In this document: in pieces, positions 55,554 to 64,000 of the stretch | Numbering within the stretch: the stretch's first letter is position 1 | How the letters are laid out: the number at the start of each line of letters is the position of its first letter | From: Cymodocea nodosa | Lineage: Eukaryota > Streptophyta > Magnoliopsida > Alismatales > Cymodoceaceae | NCBI GenBank assembly: GCA_036874045.1 | Contig: CM072341.1 | Coordinates: 6,832,501-6,896,500, forward strand | Reading direction: 5' to 3' | DNA length: 64,000 bases | Made by a program: the position numbers and the translations under genes | Notes under the pieces: generated by a model | The model's input: only the letters and a program-made list of their open reading frames with translations | Database searches by the model: none | What the model was told of the DNA's origin: nothing

Positions 55554-55677
55554 ACTTAGATTGGTAACTCACTGAAAATATATCTCTTTCGGATAGTTAA
55601 GCCTGGTAACCTTTCGAAATCCTTTTTATCGCTTGCAACACACTTTGAACTATCTGTATCAACTTCTACTCTCTTGT
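55554..55677 (-). mobile_element. LTR F, second part
   Basis: It begins with the target duplication ACTTA and continues the CGGATACTTA.. text left at 44326 (GGTAACTCACTGAAAATATA, CTTTCGGATAGTTAAGC, GGTAACCTTTCGAAATCC). It is cut at 55677 by LTR E. Confidence 0.7.
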
Positions 55678-58306
55678 TGACTGTTTGTAAGGAGTAAAAT
55701 TGTGCATTTTTATGTGATATTATTTGTGCTTCTTATGACTTAAATGTTAAATAATGCATGATTATAATTGAAATATCATCACATAGGCATTTACATGTTT
55801 ATGCATGATTATGGGATTTAATGACTTAAATTTGCACAACTTAGCCCTTTTGTTGATTATTGACTTAATGATCATGAGAATGAATAGTGATTATTTACTT
55901 AGATGTCTTAGATGTTTTCTTCTTGTTATATTTGAATTTGTTTGCTTAAGTTTTAAAGGTTATCTAAAGGAAATAAGATGGATGAATCTCAACTGTTGGA
56001 TCTACCAAGGAAGAGATCAACTACCAAGTCTATTTAAAGGGAAGGACAACCCAAAACTAGGTTTTGTCTTCTCCTCTCCAAGCAAAAACGTGGCTCCTTC
56101 TTCTCCTTGGATTACCAGTGGCCAAAGCTCCTTAGAAGCAAGTCACTTCCTCTCTAGTGTTGCTGATTTCGGTGGTGCGTGGAGAGAGCAAGTTGGACCC
56201 AAGGGAGGCATGTTCGTGGAAGCTCCTAGGAAGGACGTGGATGCATAGAAGGTGATTTTGTTGGGTGCAACTCCCCTTCTTCTTCGGTGTACAACTTTCT
56301 TGCGTGGAGGACAGTAGGAACCTCTTGTGAAGAGGCCTCTTCATCCGGTTTGGAGGTGATATGCATGGAGAAAGCAAGAAAGGAGCCAACTAAGGCATGG
56401 TTAGTGGACATCCATGGGAAGGAAGCTTGTTGCCTTCATCCTTTGGTGAAATCTTGAAGCCCCTTAGTATTTCAAGAGGAAAACATGGTGTGACAGGCCA
56501 TGTTGGAGTCTTGAGGACGTGAGGGAGGCCAACTTCAGGAGCTTACTTCAAGGTGTTGGAGATTTAAAGGTATAACTTGGAGTGGGTTGACCAAAAACTA
56601 ACATTATGTTTGCATATGTTGTGTCTTATCATTGTGTTTGATGTTGTTTGTGTATTGCATATGTCTTTGCATGTTTAGGTTTATTTTTAGTAGTATAATC
56701 TTCATTTTTTTGTTGTAAAACTTTTAGTTCGTTTAATGAAACTTGCCTCTAAAAATGAATGATTTTCGTGTAGATATGTGAATACATGTAGTCAAGGTGT
56801 TCGTTTATTGTAAAGACAGAACTTTCCTTGTGTTATTTTCTTTGTAAATCAAGTTTTTCTCAATGTTTTTCATCGATTCTTAATCCTTTTTTGTAGAGAA
56901 ATAAAATATGATTCTTTCTGTATACTTTGTTTAATTTTTCGAGCATGTTTGGTTTGATTTTTCCATTTTATACGAAGAGTGTATTCTCAATCCGAAATCA
57001 CATTTTCGATCAGTAGTTTTATGGAAATGTCTGATGTGATTTCTCCCTTTATGCAATATGTTTTTAAGATCTGTAAATTGGATTTATTAGATTGATAAGT
57101 TTACTTTCGTTCAGCGTGATTTCATAGATTTTAATGAAGAATTGATAAAGTTCTCAAGTTTTTACTGTGAGTGCGCATTTTGCATTATTTCAAGATCATT
57201 TTGCACATCTTACTACGGCTTAATGTTATTTTCAATTGAAGATGATTTAGACTGTAAAATCACCGTGTCCTTTTAGATAACTTGAAACTATTTCCAGTTC
57301 ATATTTTTACATGATTTCTCAATTCCTATGTTGGGAGAAATCATTATTATAATTAGAGATATTTTCTGTGATTTCAGAGAAGAAGTTAGGAAGGGAGCGG
57401 ATTTTTGTAGTTCCGGATTCTAGCCAAACAAAATCCTACCCTACATTACTCCTTTTATAAAAGATGCTTTTGGTAGAATTTTTTATGTTTCTTGATTCTA
57501 TTTTGTAAGAAATTTTGTGTAGATTACATTCATGTAAATTTTGTATTTTTTTAGAATGTATTTCGTTGGTTTTTGATTTTTTCTATTAGAGGTTGTAGCA
57601 GTTTTGAATTCCTGTTCGGATGCCAGCTTTAGTGCTCAACGCCTGAGTGTTTCCTGTAGTGAAAACTTTATGGAAAGATGTTCTGTCAATTTTCCATATT
57701 AGTAGTACGAGTCTTTGTTCAAAGACTGATTTCGTAAGATTTCATGGAGTTTTGACCGAGTTATGATTTTTTCACCAAAGGTGTGTTTTTAGAAAGTTTA
57801 CATAACGGTTTTGCGCCTTGTCAGTAAATCCAACACTTCTAGATTTTTATAATGATTTAGTCTATGAAATTACTGCCATTTCGAAGATAACTCGAGGTTC
57901 TTTCGAACCAATATTTTCTCTGGATTTTTCAATATCTAGGTTGGATGTAAGGAGAGTTAGAAGTTGAGCTTAATTTCTGTAATTTCAGAGACGAAACTCA
58001 TTAATTTTCTTAAGTTTCCTAAGGTTTAACCTTAGAAGCTTATTGGATTTATGACGATACTTGAACTCTTTATGGTATTTATGTAATTATTACCTATTAA
58101 TATGTAATTAAAGTTTTTATCATGGTTTTAGTGATGTGAATATTTTGCTAAGCATTTATTTCCTTGAATTTGTTTAAGACAAGCTTCTTGTGGATCGACC
58201 TGCTCTTGCATATGCTTAATACAATAGGTACCGTGTGCTTGCGGTTTATAAATGTAAAATTTGGGATTTTCGTGTTTTAATTCTAAATACATCAAATTTC
58301 CTTACA
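55678..58306 (+). mobile_element. solo LTR E (Ty3/gypsy, Athila/Tat type) in LTR F
   Basis: It starts TGACTGTTTGTAAGG and ends TTCCTTACA. The end region has GTGGATCGACCTGCTCTTGC and ACCGTGTGCTTGCGG, the conserved R/U5 words of this lineage. TTGT flanks both sides (55674-55677 and 58307-58310), consistent with a target duplication of 4-5 bases. A less AT-rich stretch (55980-56580) resembles the one in LTR D2. ORFs inside (such as 55805-56248) are not considered genes. At 2.6 kb it is long for a solo LTR but normal for this group. Confidence 0.75.
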
Positions 58307-58379
58307 TTGTTAAGCCTGAGAAATACAATTTGATTCCTCACATTGATTTTTGCATTATCAAAATCTAGAGGTCCTTTCA
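58307..58379 (-). mobile_element. LTR F, last part with terminus
   Basis: It ends GAGGTCCTTTCA at 58379; in sense orientation this is the LTR start TGAAAGGACCTC followed by TTTTGATAATG. A polypurine tract lies immediately outside. Confidence 0.75.
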
Positions 58380-58590
58380 ATCTCCCCCTTTTTGATAATG
58401 GCAAAAACTTTACAATATATTACATGTATTTCTCTCCCTATATATCTATACAGAAAATCGCACAAAGAATACAAAATATTGAAATTGAGAAACTCCCCCT
58501 ATTTTTCTGAGATTACTCCCCCTAAGTTTACTCCCCCTACTTTACTACAGCTTGCTACCAAAATATGGTCTTTCTCCCCCTTTTTTGCCA
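58380..58590 (-). promoter_or_regulatory. array of polypurine tracts of element F
   Basis: CTCCCCCT or CTCCCCC occurs at about 58382, 58493, 58517, 58531 and 58575 on the plus strand, so GGGGGAG tracts on the sense strand. The one at 58380-58395 (CATTATCAAAAAGGGGGAGA in sense) is the LTR-proximal primer. Confidence 0.8.
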
Positions 58591-58741
58591 ATTGTCAAAA
58601 GGAGTGAGAAGTAAGATATTGACTTGGTGGAGCAATTATAGCTGGTTATCCTAAAAAGAAAATGGCTAAGTTGCTGCAAAACAAAGATGTTAGTAGAACA
58701 AGCTCCTAGTTGTGAGCTTGGAGAGTAGAGAGATATGAAAT

Positions 58742-60403
58742 TATAAATCATATAAAGAAAAAATCCCTAAATTTCGTCTAATATGATTAAATGCAGATTC
58801 AGATAATGGTTTGGTGAAAATATCTTCAAGTTGTTCTTTAGTAGAGACATTCTAAAGAAATATGACCTTTTTCAACATGGTCTCTTAGAAAGTGGTGCCT
58901 AATCTCGATATGTTTTGCTCTAGAGTGTAGAACTGTATTTTTGGAGAGATTGATGGCACTACTACTGTCATAGTAAATAATGGTATTTTGAAAATTAAGC
59001 TTATAATCTTCCAAGGTTTGTTGCATCCATAAAATCTGTGCACAACATAGGCCTGCTGCTATGCATTCAGTTTCAGTGGTAGATAGAGATATAGAATTTT
59101 GTTTCCTACTGAACCAAGAAACAAGTGAGTGACCAAGCAACTAACATGTACCACTGGTGCTTTTTCGATCTGATTTGCATCCTGCATAATCTACATTATT
59201 GTATCCTGCTAATATCAAATGATTCTGTGAAGAATAAAATAAGCCAAAATCTTTGGTACCTTGTAGATATTTAAATATATGTTTAACTACTTTTAAATGT
59301 GATGCTTTTAGAAAGGCTTGATATCTTGCATAAGCACAAACACTAAACATTATGTCTGGTCTACTAGATGTTAGATATAGAAGTGACCCAATCATGCCTC
59401 TATATTTCTTTTGATCTACTGAATTGCTAGAGATGTCCTTATCAAGTTTTTCATTTAAGTTCATAGGTGTATTTGGTGCTTTGGATTTATCCATAACAAA
59501 TTTCAAGAGAATCTCTTTGCAAAATTTTTCTTGATTCAGAAAGATGCCATGCTGAAGTTAATGAATTTGTAATCCTAGAAAGAATTTTAATTCTCCCATA
59601 AGACTCATTTCAAATTCATTCTTCATTAAGATTTGAAAATCATGACATAGTTTCTCATGTGTAGCACCAAAAATGATATCATCCACGTAGATCTGAATAA
59701 TCAACATATGAGAACTTTTTGATTTGATAAATAAAATGTTGTCTGCAGTTCCTATGTTAAACTGATTCTTAAGAAGGAAACTTTTCAGTTTATTATACCA
59801 TGCACGTGGTGCTTGCTTCAGACCATAAAGAGCTTTATTCAATTTGTATATATGGTTTGGTCTTTCTTCATCTTCAAAACCTGGTGGTTGTTCTACATAT
59901 ACTTCTTCTTGCAAAATGCCATTAAGAAAGGAACTTTTAACATCCATTTGATAAAACTTGATTTTCATACTACTTGCAAAGGCAAGCAACATTCTAATTG
60001 CTTCAAGTCTTGCAACAAGTGCAAAAGTTTCTTCATAATCGATTCCTTTCTGCTAGTTGTATCCCTAAGCAACAAGTTTAGCTTTATTTTTGATAATACT
60101 ACCATTATTATCAAGTTTATTCTTAAGCACACATCTAGTTCCAATAATTGATTTTTCGATGGGCCTTTCAATTAAATTCCAAACTTCATTTTTCTTGAAT
60201 TGATTTAGTTCCTCTTGCATGGCCATAATCCAGTATTCATCATTGTAGGCTTCTTCAACTGTTGTAGGTTCAAGTTCAAACACAAAAGCACAATAATTAC
60301 AAATATTCTGAATTTTGCTTCTTGTTTGAACACCTTGATTTATATTCCCAATAATTTGTACAATGGGATGTCCAGACTTTGTCTTCCATGCTTTTTTTGT
60401 CAC
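58742..60403 (-). pseudogene. copia element F: reverse transcriptase and RNase H
   Basis: The minus strand from 60403 reads VWNLIERPIEKSIIGTRCVL and, after breaks near 60050, MKIKFYQMDVKSSFLNGILQ, KLNKALYGLKQAPRAWYNKL, then the intact catalytic motif IIQIYVDDIIFGAT and FEMSLMGELKFFLGLQIH. It continues KYRGMIGSLLYLTSSRPDIM, VDYAGCKSDRKSTSGTC, LSTTETECIAAGLCCAQILW and AKHIEIRHHFLRDHVEKGHI. The last part (QLEDIFTKPLSES) is in another frame. Stops lie at about 59507-59557 and 60055. Confidence 0.88.
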
Positions 60404-60421
60404 AGTAGGTGCAGGTAGTGT

Positions 60422-61339
60422 TTAACTATCCTTTTTCTGAAGAATTTTTTGATTTACTAATTCACTTTCACTGTCTATTTTTAGCTTCTTCAATTTTCCT
60501 ACTATGTCTTCATCAAAAGATACATTCATTGACTCTTCTACTCTTCTTTCATGCTCAAAATAGACCATGTAAGTCTTACTTCTCGAAGAGTATCCAACAA
60601 GTAGAGCAGGATTAGACTTTGCATAAAATTTGTCCTTTTGATCCCTAGTATTAAGCATAAAACATCTTGATCCAAAGACTTTGAAGTATCCAACATTTGG
60701 TGTTTTACCATACCATAATTCAAAAGGTGTCTTATGCAAGATAGGCCTAAGATGAGTTCTGTTTATTGAGTAACATGTAGTATTTACAGCTTCAGCCCAT
60801 AAAGACTTTGGTAGATCAGATGCATTAAGAATTGTTCTTGCCATTTCTTGTACTGATCTATTTTTCCTTTCTACAACTCCATTCTGTGCAGGAGTTCTTG
60901 GACATGAAAATTCATGCAGTATGCCAAAGGAATTACATAATTCTTCAAATTCAGAATTTTCAAATTCACCTCCATGATCACTTCTGATCTTCTTCACAGT
61001 CGATTCTTTTTCATTTTGAATTCTAATATAGAGATGTTTGAATTCATAGCAGGCTTCATTCTTGTGTGTTAAGAAAATAATCCAAGTGAATCTTGTATAA
61101 TCATCAACTACCACTAAGGTATATTTTCTTCCTCCTAAATTGGCTGTTTTTGTAGGACCAAACAGATCCATATGCAGTAGATCTAATGGTTGACTTGTGG
61201 CAATGTCTTCAATACTCTTGTGTACTGACTTCTTTTGCTTTCCAATTGTATAGTCACTACAGAATTTATCTCTCTTGAATTTGAGTTTAGACACACCTCT
61301 AACAAGATCATGTTTGGTCAATTTTCTTAGGAGTCTCAT
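60422..61339 (-). pseudogene. copia element F: integrase, 305-codon open frame
   Basis: An unbroken frame covers the second half of the GAG-preintegrase block (LLRKLTKHDLVRGVSKLKF) and the full core with D, D and E present: HMDLFGPTKTANLGGRKYTL, IRSDHGGEFENSEF and QNGVVERKNRSVQEMARTIL. Then WAEAVNTTCYSINRTHLRPI and LLVGYSSRSKTYMVYFEHER. The zinc-binding part is damaged: CDAC has become CSDY. Of the integrases in the window this is the most complete. Confidence 0.85.
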
Positions 61340-62002
61340 GTTCGCATGATTTAATCTTTTATGCCATAACCATTCATCTTCATTAGAAGCAACTAAACAT
61401 GCATCACTAGATATATTATCAAATGGAAATTCTAAAGCATAAATTGAATTATCTCTATATCCAGTAAATTTGATTTCATGTGTATCCTGTTGTAATATAA
61501 AGCAGTTTTCTACAATAAAGAGTATATTGTAACCTTTGTCATATAATTGACCTACACTTAGCAGATTCTGTTTTAAACCATTTACATGTAAGACATTCTC
61601 TATTTTTCCATTTTAGATGCAGCATTTCCTATGGCAGTAATTCTACATTTTTCATTATTACCAAACTTAACAATTCCTGAATTTATTGATTTAACAGATT
61701 CCAAAAATCTTTTCTTACCTGTCATATGCTTTGAGCATCCACTGTCAATAATCCACTTGGATGTTTGAGCTTCCTTGTCCATGCAGTCCTGCAAATCATA
61801 TTGAAATTAAGACTTTTGGTACCCATATTTTCTTGGGTCCATCAGTGTTAGTCCTTTGTATATTGAACCTATTGCCTTTTGGTAGCCATATAGGAGTAGA
61901 TCTCCTCTTAATGACAAACATAGTTGTGCCATCTCTGTAAGATCTAATCTTTCCACCATAGTAAGAAATTTCCTGTGGTATAGCATACCCTAGGCCAAAT
62001 TT
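61340..62002 (-). pseudogene. copia element F: end of Gag and protease
   Basis: It reads FGLGYAIPQEISYYGGKI and RFNIQRTNTDGPKKIWVPK (end of the Gag extension), then WIIDSGCSKHMTGKKRFLES (active site DSGC) and, after a frameshift near 61610, the preintegrase block with WLWHKRLNHANMRLLRKL. It is cut at about 62002 by a plus-strand fragment of accessory-ORF DNA; the rest of Gag and the 5' LTR are missing. Confidence 0.8.
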
Positions 62003-62192
62003 ATGGCTATGCAATACTGATAGTTTTATAATTATCAAAGATCTTCTTTTCCTCTTAGTTAATTACATAACAGACATTGTTAAGGGAAAATATACCTTAG
62101 GGTTGCTTCATGGAAATTTCAAATTGGCTGGAGAGAACATATTAAATAATTATGAATTTTTCTATTCTCCTTCATCAGATTTATCTATTTTC
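62000..62192 (+). repeat. 188-bp near-identical copy of element B accessory-ORF start
   Basis: 62003-62190 matches 52599-52786 with one visible difference (TTAGGG for TTGGGG). Similarity starts at ATGGCTATGCAATACTG and stops at TTTATCTATTTT on both sides. It is much more similar than the two LTRs of B are to each other, so it was copied after B inserted, or both come from a conserved younger source. Confidence 0.85.
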
Positions 62193-62355
62193 CTATGCTT
62201 TATTCAATATTTATTTTATTTCTAAACCTGACTTCTCTTCACGTTGAGTTATATGCCTAAAACCCTATTTAAACACTTATTACACGGGCACTTAGGTTAT
62301 TTGTAAACTTTGTCAAGAAAATCTTTCCTGGTTGTTGCTGTTACAACCTGCGACG
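62193..62355 (+). other. leader before accessory ORF
   Basis: A 160-base segment with no ORF reading TTCACGTTGAGTTATATGCC and TATTTAAACACTTATTACAC, possibly the 5' flank of the ORF that follows. The TATTTAAA near 62263 is TATA-like, but this is not proof of a promoter. Confidence 0.3.
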
Positions 62356-64000
62356 ATGGTCTCCAAGTTCTACAATGGTCGTGGCAGAAGAAAAGGCAAA
62401 AGCAGAAGAGATGCAAAAGGAAAAGAAATAGAGAATGATGAAGTTCCACGTACTTGGTTCAAGAAAATATTTCGAGTCGACAAAATGTTAGAAGAACTTT
62501 ATAGAGATTACTTCTTTTCTCAGGATATATTAGATGAAGTTAGACAAGAACTTCAACATATTGATGTAAGTATCACATACATGGGTATTCGAAGTAAATA
62601 TGATAGAGAATACAGAATAAAATGTGTTGAGATTGAATTTTTGGAACAGTATGCAAAATATTTGGAAAAAGGTGTAGGTTCATCAAATAGAACTCCACAA
62701 ACTCCTATAAACAGTACAAGGCTACATGTATTTGAGGAAGAGCATGAATCAGCTATCCCTACTCCTTTTTATTCAAAACAAATAGAATCAGATATTGCTG
62801 TAGACAAAACAAAAGTTGACAGTCTTTGAAAGGCCATTGCAATAGAAAGTGCCTTAGAAGAATTAAAGTAGAAAACTTTTATGGAGCAATTTGAAAAGAA
62901 AACAGCAATACTTGAAAAGGAGAAACAGAAATGTTATAGAAGAAGGAAAGTCAGAAAAATTATGTCTAAGGAAACAAAGTCTTTTGAAAAAGGAAAATCA
63001 GATGAATATTTATTTCCAAAGGACAATGCATGTCTAGAGATTGTACCTTATTGTGCATCTGATAAACTCATCAGTTCCGAACACATTGAAACTGATGAAG
63101 ATAATGAGACTTTATTTTCCCTTGCTAGAAAACTTGAGAAGAAATCCAAGTCAAATATGAGCTCAAGTTTTTCTATTAGTACAAGTCCTGATGATGCAGA
63201 AATTGACAAATCAGAGCATCAGGTACCTGACATTGAACAAGTTATTGCAGATATAATTGACAATGTTGAGGCAGTAACTAGTTCAAAGGCTGACTTGTTT
63301 GGAGTATCAGATATTGAAAATGTTAAGACTCTAGAAGAGCTAAAACTTAACCAACCTTCTATGGAATCTATAGAAGCAGAGTCTAAGAATTCACAGCATG
63401 AATCAATGGAAATATCTATTGAACAAAATGAACAATTACAGAGAGATACACCGGCTGTAGAATTTGTGGAAAAATTATACTCTGAACATTCTATAGAGAC
63501 TGAACAGATGAATGTTGAGCATATTGACAATGTTCCTAACACTGTTGAAGCTGAAGAATCAAGCTTACCTGAGCAGCTTCAAGATAATATTTTGGAAGAG
63601 GAACAACATGACATTCATTTTGAAGAAGAGGTTCCTGAAGATGAATAAAACTCTGAATCACGGCTTCAGGTATCACCTTCTTTGTGTACAATATTAAAAA
63701 TTCAAGGTAATGCAATTCATTTTAGATCTGAAGAAGCATTGCAGAAATACAATAATCTGATTACATGTCAGATTCTGCAAGCTCGTCCAATAAAATTCAG
63801 AAATTTGATGGAAATAAGAGATTTGTTTGAGTTTCAAGGCCTCATTAAATTCTTGCCAGTAGGAACGAAATGGAAGCAATACACAGAGCTTATTGCAGCT
63901 TTTTATAGCAATCTGGACAAGAATGGAAATTTTCTGAAAACTCAAATAAATGAACAGGAGTTTATATTGTCTCCTGAGTTAATTTTTGAAGTTTTAGGAT
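62356..64000 (+). pseudogene. accessory ORF (copy 6), runs off the window
   Basis: Starts at ATG 62356 (MVSKFYNGRGRRKGKSRRDA, a basic N-terminus). One frame continues to the window edge with only three stops: TGA 62827, TAG 62869, TAA 63646. After the basic N-terminus come a helical part (DKMLEELYRDYFFSQDILDE), a Lys-rich stretch (EKEKQKCYRRRKVRK), a long acidic Glu/Asp/Ser region (63010-63645), then the conserved domain: HFRSEEALQKYNNLITCQIL, MEIRDLFEFQGLIKFLPVG, YTELIAAFYSNLDKNGNF and FILSPELIFEVLG. It is the best-kept copy of this ORF family in the window. Function unknown; the basic N-terminus could bind nucleic acid or act as a nuclear signal (inference). Confidence 0.75.

Noticed and set aside
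55805..56248. 147-codon plus-strand ORF near a GC-richer stretch
   Set aside because: It lies within solo LTR E; LTR D2 has a comparable stretch with a different frame open. No protein family was recognised.

Overview
This window is AT-rich nuclear DNA from a flowering plant, and it is almost entirely nested LTR retrotransposons. Both big plant groups are present: Ty1/copia elements of the Sirevirus type (PBS complementary to initiator Met tRNA, several polypurine tracts reading GGGGGAG, Gag with a long coiled-coil extension, an extra ORF 3' of pol) and Ty3/gypsy elements of the Athila/Tat type (PBS TGGCRCC..., RT motif FMDD, a gag block ending in NPNWRNHPNLSW). The species cannot be told from the sequence. 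I see no tRNA gene, CRISPR array or bacterial gene. The only long intact non-retroelement ORF is an F-box gene at 12817-13956 (minus).

Layout. 1-2180: decayed accessory ORF. 2737-2884: minisatellite. 3242-4430: GC-richer island with an exon-like fragment of an AtuA/DUF1446 homologue. 6203: possible CACTA end. 6311-7612: copia remains, including the left part of host element 'H', whose reading frame resumes at about 36888 after 29 kb. Inside that split lies minus-strand copia element 'A' (LTR pieces 7613-9157 and 36057-36887; gag-pol 30675-35908; accessory ORF 28609-29615). Element A was itself entered by gypsy material: LTR 'C' (9220-11060) with gag, F-box gene and accessory ORF to its right (11061-18700), two fused gypsy pol copies (19349-21238 and 21250-25523) with PBS and LTR 'D1', a copia-type LTR 'G' (27072-28608) and an inverted LTR 'D2' (29620-30674). 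Element H continues with a solo C-type LTR inside its integrase (37088-39337) and stops at a 5S rRNA-derived stretch (40534-40639). Next comes the 3' end of a second A element (40640-43199), interrupted by LTR 'F' (43200 onward). A complete copia element 'B' (44327-55553, TSD ACTTA) sits in LTR F and carries a solo A LTR (49563-51208, TSD ATTGC) inside its RT. A gypsy solo LTR 'E' (55678-58306) also lies in LTR F, whose end (58379) leads into minus-strand copia pol (58742-62002). The window ends in another accessory ORF (62356-64000).

All the pol genes carry stops, frameshifts or lost catalytic residues, so no element looks autonomous. The most interesting signals are non-coding. LTRs of copia family A and gypsy family C share a collinear block rich in AACTYAACGAGTT dyads and G-boxes. 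Families B, F and G instead carry arrays of a TAACTATCCGAAA motif. The R/U5 part of LTR B holds a run of consecutive small hairpins with different stems and recurring loops. The same accessory ORF family is found with both copia and gypsy elements. An intact F-box gene occupies the place where pol would be expected in a gag-bearing gypsy-like unit.
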